NCBI GenBank assembly: GCA_916613615.1
Contig: OU744736.1
Location: forward strand, 6,170,224 to 6,234,223
Reading direction: 5' to 3'
DNA from: Steromphala cineraria
Taxonomy: Eukaryota > Mollusca > Gastropoda > Trochida > Trochidae
Length of the DNA: 64,000 bases
Each line of letters starts with the position of its first letter. Within the stretch, counting starts at the first letter, position 1. The position numbers and the translations under genes are program-made. Positions 1-11,800 of the stretch are shown here, piece by piece. Under the pieces are notes generated by a model, which was not told the DNA's origin, searched no databases, and was given only the letters and a program-made list of their open reading frames with translations.

Positions 1-94
1 TTAATAATGCTCGGTGATACGCGGTGCGTACTATTGAGAAGTCAAAGTGTATACAAGTGTCAATGGGGCATTAGATAATAAGAGGTAATACTTA

Positions 95-895
95 AGGTGG
101 CTTTACACTTGCACGACTCTCGAATCCGCATTGGCACGCATTAAATCGTGGCAATGCGTATCTTTGTCGTATCGTTATCGTGAATAATTCGTGAACTGCT
201 CATGGATGCGTGCAAATGCGCGAAGAATTAACCAAATGTTTGGTTATTTCTTCACGCACTCAAATGCGTGGCAGGTGCGCAAAGTATTCGTGAATTTGTC
301 TCAACTTGTTCGTAACTTATTCTTGTAGTGTCGTGAAATGCGTGCATAATTTTGTGTGTCACGATAGAGATAAGACAAGGTTGGGCATTTCAAGCAATGC
401 AATTTCAGGTACATCAACCGTCTCTTCTCTTCAAGAAGCGCGATATCTTGGAAGTTATTCATGGTGTTCACTCTGTGACAGTAGAGGATGAACTGATTTT
501 AGGGTACTGCCTTTATATGCCTCCAATGCGGGCAGTATCGTACACCATGCGGGACTAAAAAGGACACGATATCTTGACAAGCATGCGTGAATTAGTCGAA
601 CCTGTGCGTGCAGTTGCGCCTACTGCGTACCAAAACGCAACTTAGTCGCAACAAATGCGTGAACAGAACGAAGCTTTGTCGTGGTTATGCGCCAATTGTT
701 CGTGAAATGCCGGGTAAAATCGCAGCACTTGCGTGCAGTTTTCTGCGGCAAATGCGTGAAGTGTGCTTGAATAATGCGCAAATGGGGGGTGTACGCATTG
801 TTTTAATTGTTTTCAAAACAATGTTGCTTCTTCTATTGCCATGCACTAAAGTCTTGAAGTGCGGATCCAAAATGCGTGCAAGTGTAAAGCCACCT
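95..895. mobile_element. 801-bp non-autonomous TIR element with TTA target duplication
   Basis: The ends are inverted copies of AGGTGGCTTTACACTTGCAC. They are flanked on both sides by TTA (92-94 and 896-898), so a 3-bp target duplication is visible. The interior carries seven exact ATGCGTG heptamers on the plus strand plus many ATGCG variants, and is richer in CpG than its surroundings. No transposase is present; the short reading frames inside have no family resemblance. A TTA duplication fits PIF/Harbinger-type MITEs, but the superfamily is an inference. Confidence 0.75.
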
Positions 896-1649
896 TTAGA
901 ATATGCTATGTACATATGCATCCTGAGATAAAAAGGTTTTTTTTCAAAATCATTTTCTTTTTCTCATATAAAACAGTTATGTACATTATATTATTATATG
1001 TACCCACTGTAATTTTTCCATTTGTTGAACGTTTACATTGAGATGCATTTTAGAATTTATTAACTATTCACCAACAAACATCAGGATTAAAAGTAAAGAT
1101 ATGGACATCAAGTCAAATGAAACTTAATCACAAGTATACACAAAGAACTTAACTAAGCACTCCTCACTTTTTCAAACAGAAAAACACTGCTGATAATAAA
1201 TAAAACAAATGTATAGGCAAACAATAAGGTTTTTTTTATAGAACGATCATCTAGCATTGTGGAAACGAAAACATTCGGTTTACGATTCACTGTTGCTGGA
1301 TAGCTGGTTTTACAAAAACTTGGTATTTTTTATTTTTTGCTGCAAGGTGATTTTATCATTCTCTTGAGTGAATTAATGATTTTTTAGCAAATAAGCTCGT
1401 AGCAAGAGTAAATCGTTAAAGCAGTATGAACCTTGAAAATCACAAAATTATCAAATATCGAATTTAAAGAAAAACCTCACAAAGACATTAATTGGCCACT
1501 GTCAAACATAATGGTTTATCTAAAGGAAGAATAAGTGTTTGATCAACAAATTTAACACAAGGAATCTCAAATTTACTCACAGGTGTTAAGATAAGAGGCA
1601 TTTTACCAATTTGTGATGCAAAAAGTATTTGCTAGCCTCTTATCATGCA
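896..1649. other. intergenic, AT-rich
   Basis: No gene, RNA or clear repeat is recognised. The sequence is AT-rich with homopolymer runs. Confidence 0.6.
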
Positions 1650-2041
1650 TGATATATAGAGGATATTATATGAGTGTCCATGACATACTATGTTTACGAC
1701 ACGAGTGCCTAAATATTGGTATTTCCCGAGCGAGAGCGAGGGATATACTGATATTTAGGCACGGGTGTCGTAAACATAGTATGTCATGGGCACGAAAATG
1801 ATATTCTGTTTATTACCGAAGTCCCAAAATTAACGGAACACTCAAAAACTACATCTCAGCATGGGCCGACAAGCTGCCGTCGGGCCGTATAGAGTGTGAC
1901 GTCATAGGTGAATCGTGACGTCAAAGCATTGTTTATTACGTGACGTCAAAATGCAAAAGTGATATTTTGCCCTAGGGCAACATATGAAAAATATGAACCT
2001 CGATATGACTGCCCTAGTAGGTAATAAAAATGGTTATTACA
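1650..2041. repeat. hairpin repeat element with CRE motifs, copy A
   Basis: The first half is a long inverted repeat. The arm at about 1674-1720 pairs with 1748-1793, around the short motif CCCGAGCGAGAGCGAGGG. The second half holds three TGACGTCA octamers (1897-1904, 1916-1923, 1941-1948) and ends near GGTAATAA. A second copy with the same order of parts lies at 33676-34040, and a diverged relative at 48535-48918. It is non-coding. Boundaries are approximate, taken from where copies A and B stop aligning. Confidence 0.7.
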
Positions 2042-2716
2042 TGTATGTGTGAATTTCAACTAGGTATCAAAAATGTTATTTTTAAGTCACAACATCCAAA
2101 GTTTAATGTGTAGTTTTCCCCCTATGACAATAGTTATATTTGACAAAATTTCAGTAGTTTCACAGTTTTTCTCAAATTTTCGTTATTTTTGCACATTAGC
2201 GATATCTAGTTCAATCAAATAGTCAATAAAATTTTAAAATAATTTACTGCTTTTTCAAACTGCAATTACAATAATTTTTTCACCTTTTGGTCATCCTGCC
2301 ACAACCTCTTCACATAGATAAATTTAACGTTTTTCATTCTTTACATGTCAACTATTTCGAGATGTATACACCGGATATGTGATCATTTACTCTGTAAAAC
2401 TATGTATGTACCTAAGAAAAAGAAATAAAGTGATAAAAAATAAAAAAAAATAAAAAAAATAGTCAATAAAAAAGCAATTGTTTAATCTAGAGTGTTTCAT
2501 ACATCACATTGATCAAAATAGTCCAAGAGGACCCAAATTAATATTTTTTAAAAAGGGGCTGCTTAATTAAGTTCTTTGTGTATATCATTGAGTCGCGTTC
2601 GTTTGGTTTTATGATGAATATAATCATAGGTGGGTAACATTTTAAATCACTTGAATAAAGATGTTTCCTAACGCCGACGTTTTGGTTTAATAATTGTAAA
2701 TATGTATTAAACTTAC

Positions 2717-2786
2717 CTTGAGCAGAAACATGTGATGTAAGAAAAACTGAACATAAACAGGAGATCCACACACGCACAGCCATCAT
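2717..2786 (-). CDS. candidate signal-peptide first exon (partial gene)
   Basis: On the minus strand an ATG at 2786 opens MMAVRVWISCLCSVFLTSH, then VSAQ. This is a hydrophobic stretch with a small-residue cleavage-like end, typical of a secretory signal peptide. The exon ends in CAAG followed by GTAAGT, a consensus splice donor at 2716-2711. The gene would continue leftward; no further exon was identified in 1-2700, so the product is unknown. The call rests only on the signal peptide plus a perfect donor, and chance is not excluded. Confidence 0.3.
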
Positions 2787-5174
2787 TAGGTTAAAGTTTC
2801 GAGACACCAAGCTCACTGCCAAATGAATTGGGTGTATTTGACACCCTGGACTGTGTTGTAACAAAGCGCCATGGCAGTCTTAAAGCAATATGTTCATATA
2901 ATAACAACACGGTTCAATGTAACAGATATAAGCAACAAAACAGTCAATAGGGTTTTGGAAGAGACGCATGTGATTGAAAGTAAAGAAATTCCCCACTGAA
3001 TAACTGCGTTAAGAAGTCTAGCCCTTGGCTGTTGCTTGCCCCATTGAAACCATTGAATACGAGTAGCGTTTATTCATAGACGTCTATGGAATAGCATTAC
3101 GAAGTTTCTTAAACTGGCGATTCAAGCGGAACAACAGGAGACAGGTTAAAGGAATACCCGTATTGTAGAAGTTATGACAGAAAGGACAACGCCCAAATGT
3201 ATGAAGTAGCAGACCTGGAATAAGTAATAAGATTTTTCATTCGAAACAGGATCTTGGCCTAAAGAGCAAAGTTCAAAGTTATGATCAAAACGTCTTTTCA
3301 GCAGTGTGTTATTTCCACACGCCGTGGCCGTTGTATAGTAAATGGTTTTATTGCCCCGAAAGCAAAATGTGCCATTCACGAAGTGGTTTATAGTTATCCG
3401 ATTAGCTGTTCAGTGTAGACGGCATAATGGAAGGTTGATACACTGTTCTACCTATAGGACAAACGCGTGTGAAAGCGACACAGAGGAGACGCAACAAAGG
3501 ACGGCGTCACGACTTTATAAACATTATTATTCAAGCATGATTTTATTCCGCGCTGTTGTGAAATATATACTTTGTGACCTTTTACAAAAGAACTCTGTAA
3601 AATATCAAATGTGAGTCAGATCTACATAATGTTATGAGGTAAATTTGACCCGTCTATTTTTACACATTACTAATTGTATTTTGTTAAACGTGTACATGTT
3701 GTTGACACAAGTTTAACGCTGAATAGAAGTCCGTCATCAAAACGCATATTTTTGTTTTGACTCAAATGTTTTTAAATTCTTTATTATTGTCTCAGTGCGT
3801 TAGAATGCATAATTTTTAAAACAATATATCATACCATTAATATTTGTATTAATTTCGGGTATCACTTTTCTTATCATTATATTTATAAAAATCGGGTTTC
3901 TATTTTCAAAATAAAATTACAGTGTAGGTGGATATGTCGCATATTGTTATTTGTGGAAGTTTCACTTAACATCGTTCCTCATTAATGGTTTTCTTTTATG
4001 TTGATATATGATTTACTGTATTCAAGAACTTTGATAATTGTAGTTTGCTTGAATTTAGCATTTCAAATGTATACTTATGTAAAAGGATATTCAGAAATCA
4101 TTGGAAATCCATTTTTATAAAATATTATCAAGAAACATCAACACAAAAATAGATAGCACAGTCATGTATCCAGTGTAACTTTCATAACTATTCAGGATAA
4201 CTGTGAAACGACCCTTCGGTTCCCTGAATGTTCAGTGTTTTACGCTATTAATTGTAATGTAGCCAGTCGAAGCGCAAAGTAGTACACAAGGGAACCAGAA
4301 TGAAAAACGACCGCTTTTCAGTTCAAAGGGAGACAACTCGTAAGTACACTTCACTCAACTGCTTGAGATCATGCCATGCTTACCTTTTGATATAAAGCCA
4401 ATCAAATCAAATAAGACAGTATTGTTTTCACATTATCAAAATGAATACAAAGTTACTAGAATAAAAATTAATTTGCCTAAACTCTGTAAATACATGTACC
4501 ATATGTGTTTTACATGAAGCATGGGAAAGGCTTTTATTTTCCAATTTTATGTCAGGTAATGTAAACCTCCCTGAGGATAAAGATGAGAAAAGGTGAAAAT
4601 CATCGTTGTTATCCTTTTAACACTCATTTTGAATATGAATAAAATTGTCAAAGTAAATTCAAAGAAAAGGTTTTTGAAAAATATCAAATCTTCTATAACT
4701 CGGCGGCCAATGAAAACACTGTTTGGATATCCATGACTTGGAGAATTCTGAATGGTGGTATCGTGACATGGAAAATATCATGCCTTCATTGTTTTTTTTC
4801 ATAAACAGTGTGAGAGGGAAAATTTGAAAAATCAGATATGGATAGGATTTTTCGTTAGAAAGATACTGTTTTATAATTGTGTACATTATTATTTGTTTAT
4901 GATAAATTTATTTTACTTATTTACGAAATAAAAATAAATTAGAAGGTAACAAGTGATGTTTTGTAGAAGGACGAGTTATCTCCCCTGGATGTTAATATTC
5001 AACGATATCTTTGCCGAACAACACGGAAATAGGCGAAGTTTTGCGAATGACCACTTTGAAACGCGCGCTGATTGCACAACTAACTTCTATTGCCTCCAAT
5101 CAGATTTCTGTCTTTCTTTCCCATGTATTAGCCGTAATAGAAAAGAGGCTTAGGCTAATTCAGGTATGACCGAG
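2787..5174. other. intergenic, no recognised gene
   Basis: AT-rich sequence with only short unsupported reading frames. The stretch around 5085-5110 (TTGCACAACTAACTTC then TATTGCCTCCAATCAG) recurs near 37620-37650, so a dispersed repeat of unknown class is present. Confidence 0.55.
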
Positions 5175-5527
5175 CTGCCTCTGTGGGGAGACAAAGGATG
5201 ATGTCAGGAAAATGAAAATTAATGGTTCCAATTGAAAGACAATGTATTTAAACTAAATGGAGCACTAAAAATTCAAATATATAATGTAAAGTAAAGTAAC
5301 CTTGCGATTCCTTTTTCTTACAGAAAATGAATTAAAGGTGTTCACAAAAAATGGCTGCCAATGTATTTTATGTGAATCGTCATACTTGGTCATCTGACTA
5401 TGGCTGATTGGCTTGTGTAATTAGATTTATGACACTATCAAAGTAATACATTTAGCATTAACGTACAATTATCAGTGAACATTTTAAAATATAAAATTAT
5501 CAAAAAAACGTGCTACTGCCTCTTTAA
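5175..5527. repeat. MITE of the GGGGCAGTAGCACG family, copy 1
   Basis: The right end reads AACGTGCTACTGCCTCTTTAA and the interior contains AAGGTGTTCACA next to AAATGGCTGCC. The same body occurs at 19651-20013, at 38855-39807 (interrupted) and twice at 43327-43970. The left TIR of this copy is degenerate. It lies about 360 bp upstream of the first exon of DHDH gene 1. Confidence 0.75.
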
Positions 5528-5883
5528 AGTTCACTAAAATTTGCTTTTGTCTTCTAAAAATTACCTTGTGGGAATTTGAGATGGAGGGAACTATTATGTA
5601 GGAGTTTAGATGAAAATTTATGGAAAAGTTACATTTTACAAATCAAGTGATATATTTATATAATGGAAATTGTAAATGTATAAACTTTGACAGTCTCACT
5701 TTAAGATTGCCTTAACCTAGTTATGTTATCAGCTCCTTCGCTGGTGAAACCTGACCTGTGCAAATAGCTAGGTGTCCGGATGTATCCGCCATGTTATTTC
5801 TTTATTGACCTAGCCTGGCGAAGATACATAGTGTTTGCAGTCTCTGTTGTGAAATCTATCAAAAGTTTTATTTCTGTGGTACT

Positions 5884-8800
5884 ATGGCAACCAGATGGGG
5901 TATCCTCTGCGCAGGACTTATAAGCAGTGACTTCACTTCCGCTCTCGTGTCTCAGAATGAGGCGGAACATAAGGTAAACATTGGTGTTGGACAAATAATT
6001 CACAACAGGCCATTTTGAAAAGACTATAATATTATCTTTACAATAACAAATTAGGTCAGGGATTCTTTGTATCATGTTTGCTAAGCATACTCTGTAAACT
6101 GTGAATATGATAACCACGGGTCAAATGGTCGTAATTGTGACGTCATCAACTGGCTAGGTGTTGGGGTCGTAGATAGAACTTCTATATATGTTTAAACTTA
6201 TGCTATGTCATATGAATTACACCTAACTTGCAAATACCAGCTTTCAAAATAATATGCTGTTTGTTTCCAAATTAAAATCACGGTGCCTTATTTCAAGGTC
6301 GTTGCTATAGCTGCACGTTCTAATGAGAGAGCCCAGACCTTTGCAGAGAAGTTTAATATTCCACATGCTTATGGAAGCTATGAGGAGCTACTCACAAGGG
6401 ATGACATAGGTAGTAACAAAACCTCTTTTGATCGTTCACTTGATCTCTCAATTTGTTTAACTTAATTAAGCGTTATTAATTCCTGAATTAATCGAAAGAT
6501 TTCACAGGCGGTATGGTAATTTTTTAAAGATTTTTATGACGTCATTTATCATGTAATAGGCCTACATGTACATGTTATAACTTGTATTTTCGATTTATTC
6601 GTTGTGGATGAATATGAAAACGTACACGTAATCGTTCACTCAACTATATTTGATATTTGTCACATTGTCATATCCCTGCCACTGCCTTCTCCACATATCA
6701 TTATATACTGAAACACATATTCTGTATAATGTTTCTTAATAGCTTTTTATCAAGTACGTGTTATTGTACTATTGGTATATAGTTAGAAATATGTCTTTTA
6801 GCATAATTGGTGTGACAAGAGAGTATAATTGCAGACATCGTCTATATCGGGTCGATCCACCCCGAACACCACCGACTGAGTTTGCTGTGTCTGAACGCCG
6901 GTAAACATGTTCTGTGTGAGAAACCCGTTACCATGACACTAGCTGCAGCACAGGAAGTGTTTGCTCTGGCCAAGGAGAAGAAGCTCTTCTATATGGAGGT
7001 AAGAAACAGTCATTTGGTTAAAAACAACTTTGGAGTTTAGTGAAACTAACTTAGGGAACGAATGTCGCCTTCAAGACGGAGCCAGTGATATAATTGGCTC
7101 TCTTGTTGTCAACGCTGTTTAGAAGTGTAAAATTAACGACGTAAGACTATTGGAATTCTAACTCAAATTCAATCTCACAATAAGATGTCAAAGGTTTCTA
7201 TCATTTTCGATTATCCCACCCACGTCTCAAACAATTTACTCATATGCTCTTGATACATGTACGGCTCTGTTTGGTGACTTTAATTACAAAATTGTCTATG
7301 CTTTCCTGACTTCTCACAGTTGTGAATCTCTTTCACGCCAATGATTTTTTTAAATTGTTAATTATGGGTGTCAGCCACGTAGCTGTAAAAGGAAAGTGAT
7401 TATTATGACTGTCAATAGAGGTATATATTTGGTATATTGCACAGACATTATATATATGATATGCATCTTCTTTTTTTTCAAATATTTTTTATTCAGTTCA
7501 ATTCAGCAGGTAATGCCAGGTATACATTTGATTCAGGTCATGTATTACATTGTTATATGATGAAGCGCCCTTAAAATATTGGCTACATGCTGATATGCAT
7601 CTTATAGTATTACTTAAAATGTCACAAACATCTCACATGCACTTTGATTAACTACAGGGATTCTGGTCGAGGTGTTTCCCGATATACAAGCAGCTCCGCC
7701 ACGAACTAGAATCTGTAGGCGAGGTGAAGATGGTTAATGTGAAGTTCTTCGCGGACCTGAGGCACATTACCTCCCTTAGTTCTCTTCTCGATATAGGGTG
7801 CTACAACGTCATGTTCGCCGACCTAGTCTTTAAAGAGCGACCCGAGAAGATAAGTGTTGAGGGTCAGCTCAATGAAAGAGGTTTGTCATTCTTAATTCAT
7901 CTTCTTTAAATTGTTGACGGAACTAACATATAAGCGGACTGAAATTCTACTTCATACATGCAGGTTATAAACATGTAAGAGGTAATAAACTATGCAAGGG
8001 CTGTTTTGTTTTGTAAACGCGTTTATGAGAATATAGAATGCGAGATCCTACTCTCGAAAGTGGAGGGTGGATCATTATACTTTCATTATAGTCCAGCAGA
8101 ATGTGGATAATACCTTGCAAAAAGGTCTCACAATAGTTCTCACTTGATTTAACTCCATTAGACCATTCTGATCAAGAAATCAATGGGTGCCACTCTGGCA
8201 CCCTTGAGCATTTTGAAAAAAATGAGTTTTTCCCCCAAAAACACATTTTTTATCATTTTTTTCCACAATTTAGTGTTAAACACTGGTAATGAATAAATAA
8301 TGATGAAAAAATATAACAAAGACTTCTGAAGCTTGAATTACTGTTATTTAAAAGGCATATTGCTCCAATATACTCAAAAAAAATTTATTGACAATAACAG
8401 ACAATTTCAGAGACCTGTTTATCCAGACAATACGTATAATACGTTTTAGTTGCTTTATGCAGTATCTGTAGCTCTATTTGACTTGATTAGCATAAAAAAA
8501 TGTCATTTATGTTTTGTTTTACTATCTTTAATACTTAAACTATTAGATTTATATCTCAAATATAAGTAATAAGATTCTTTCAATTATCCGAACTGACAGA
8601 TACTTGAATATTAGAATAGTGCAAAACATGAGTGACATTCATTTGTAATAGGAGGTTAAAGCTTTTAAGTTGCATGATTGAGGAAACTGTTACTGTTACC
8701 TGTAAACAGCAGATGTCATATGATATCATCAATAGAGGAATTAAGAGGTCCATTGTCTTTAATCAGTCTCATTAACATCGTGTTTGGCCATCAGGGTGTG

Positions 8801-11800
8801 CTGATTCAAACAGTCACTGCCTTCACACTCACAGAAGATAGTACATGGGAGTCTGGCAACAGCACATGAACATCGGGATGAGTTGCACCTGTCACATGAA
8901 CATTTCAATAGTTTGAGGATATAGTCTGGAGCTGAAGCTGTACCCTCTGGAAGCATGACTGGGGTCAATGTTTTGTTGAGTTCATCCTTCCGCCAACCAT
9001 ACTCTGCAGGGTCCATCTGAGGGGGGTCTGGGTCCAGGGCATTCATCCATAAACATGCTTGTAAGTGGGCACGCAGAACATTTTGCTTAAATGCCTCTTG
9101 TGTTGGGGGCAGAGCCATGATTTTTGACATCAAAGTTCTTCTTCCAACCTTGGTTCTCCATACCTTCAATCTCAGTTCACTCATAGATGTTGCTGAGGGC
9201 TGTTTGTAGCAAGCTGCTATGAAGTTGAAACACTCCATGAATAGGTTGTCAAGAGGAGCATCGGGATGTCCTAAATAGTTCAAAGTGCGGCCTGCTTTCA
9301 AGAGTTTTAACACAGTTGTTTTCCCTACACCCCATGATTGAGCAACTGTATCACAACCAGAAAATGCATGGATTGCAACAAGCTGCGAGACGATGGTTGA
9401 ATGTTTCTTCACTGTTTCGCGGATATCAATGCAGGTGTTGTTTGATGTCCCTTCCATGAACAGTTGGCATGTCAGCTGTTTCTTCTGGTAGAAGTGAAGC
9501 AGGAGAATGAACACATCTGTGTCATCACAGATAACAGTGATAATGCAGTCAGGTCTAGCCTCAGCGACAGAAACCATCTGTTGAACCATGATGACATCTG
9601 CTTCCTCATGCGTTGTGGCAAGGTCTTCTCGGTTGATAATCAAGCCTCTGTGGATCTCCATGGGCACATGTTCACTCGCTGTGATCACAATCCTGTGATC
9701 GTACAACTCAAGATTTTCCTTCAGATCTGTTATCGAATGAACAATGAGATCAATGAGCTGAACTTTGTTGGATGCAACTGTAAGGAGAACCTTCTGAGGA
9801 GGAAGAGGCATATGGATGGATAGCTGGTACTGTCGGCTTGCATCTTGCTGTCGAGCTGATCTTGTGGCACTCTTGATGCTATATTCGTTATACCTGTCAA
9901 ATACAAGAAGTATGTCAGCTCCCTGAAGAAATTTCAGTACATAGTTGGTGAAGTTGTCAACAAAGTCCTTCACCTTTCCATCTCTCGGCCAATGTATGGT
10001 CCAGAGCAGGGCACAGCCATCAAGGATTCTTGTTGCAGATTCAAAGAGTGTGTTACCTCTTTTGTCTTCTTCTGTTTGGTTCACTTGAAGTTGCCTCTTT
10101 AAAACTGACTTGTTCTGTGCTGTCCTCATATCACCGGCATCTGTGAAGAGGGAGGTAGGGACTGGAGACAGCTCAAACTTGAGGATATCTTCCATGTTGA
10201 TTTCTCTTCCTGAAGCTTGAAGGCCAATTATTCGTGAGAAAATCAAGTTGGTGTCAAATAGCAATCTCTCAAAAAATCAAAAGTCCTACCAGACCGACAA
10301 TGTCTCTTGATAGCAGGTTGCTGTGTTTCAAGAGAGATGGCTGATGCTGACTTGTGAAGCCTCTTGAGGTGTGTCTTTGATGTGTAGGTAGAAACACAGT
10401 TCTTATGAAAATAAAGCGGAATTGAGGAGGTGTTCAGCTGTTCATGCAGGCCGTCCTTCCGTATGTAGCTGGCATCGGCGATTGATGAAAGTCGTTCACT
10501 TGAAGAGCGTATCAGTCCTTGATCAGGTTTAGAACAACTGCCAACTTTTCTAAAAAGACATTCTTCCAGTGTTGCCTGAAACCAATAATAAAATTGTTTG
10601 TTACTGTAACTGTAACCTATATATCTACCGTAACTGAGAATAATGTAATTCTGTATAAACATTTAAGATCAGCAAAGCCATGAATAATTTCAATACCTAC
10701 AACTAATTTAAAATATGTAATGATCAATCTACAGATTTGACCTGCTGAGTCCAGGGACAAACTCTTGTTAAAATGAGTCCTTTAATAAGTAAGCAAACAT
10801 TACTATAGAAAAAAATGCTTCCAAGGACTCACATTTTATAATTCTATTAGTCCTTTCTAAATTTTATGAGTAATTAAAGCATGACTCGGGGGTAGATTTA
10901 TCATTGAATATGTAAAACTTAAATTTACAAAAATTATAACAATCAAAGTACTAATTTATTGGAAAAGTAGGTGGATTTTGGCAAATATAAAGTTTTTATA
11001 GTGACATTTTATGATTTTAATAAATTTTACATAAGAATATAAAAAAAAGATTATTTTTCTAGAAGTAAATTTTACAATATAATGAACAACCAATTTAAAT
11101 GCAATATATGTTCAAATAAATGAAAACGAAATACCAAAAATTACATCTTTAGATATTGCTTTTTTTGAATTGCACACCTACAGATCACATTTGATTATCA
11201 TAAATAAAGATCCTTAGACAAGTTTTTCAATTTAGTTTGGCTTTTTTTTATGGAATGTCATCTACATATAATTTTGACTTGTTCAAATAATAATAGTTAT
11301 CAACAATGTTTTGTGTAATACATCAAACTTATCTTTATTACCTGAAATGTTTTCTCTGTAATTTTAGTTATTATTATTCAATTATGACATAAACTGTTTC
11401 ATTTATCTCTATACAAAATCTAGTGAATGACACAGACATTGCTTATTAATCAATAGCTTGATAAAGACAATTTCCTAAACAAAAGTGATGAAAATTTCAA
11501 ATTTTATCACTTAAAACAAAATATTGATAGTTCATTAATCAGTAGCCCCATTTCAGGTACTCTCGTTGGTTTGAACAAAACTTCTAATAAACATTTTCCC
11601 TTTGTGCTGCAAACATTTACAGTTGTGCAAATGATAAATACTACAACCATGACAAGAGTGGCCCTGAATTATTTTAAGTAGAAAATATGATTAAAATAAA
11701 TTTTTAAGAGAATATATATTTATTTTATCATATTTATACCACTTATTATAAAAGCAAAACAAGAAAAATATAAAAATAAGAGTAAGTTAGTAAGAGTATA

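Noticed and set aside
3146..3379. 77-residue minus-strand ORF with hydrophobic C-terminus
   Set aside because: No signal peptide, no splice donor and no recognised family.
9464..9823. Plus-strand 119-residue ORF
   Set aside because: It is antisense to the XPG-like nuclease frame, which has clear motifs.
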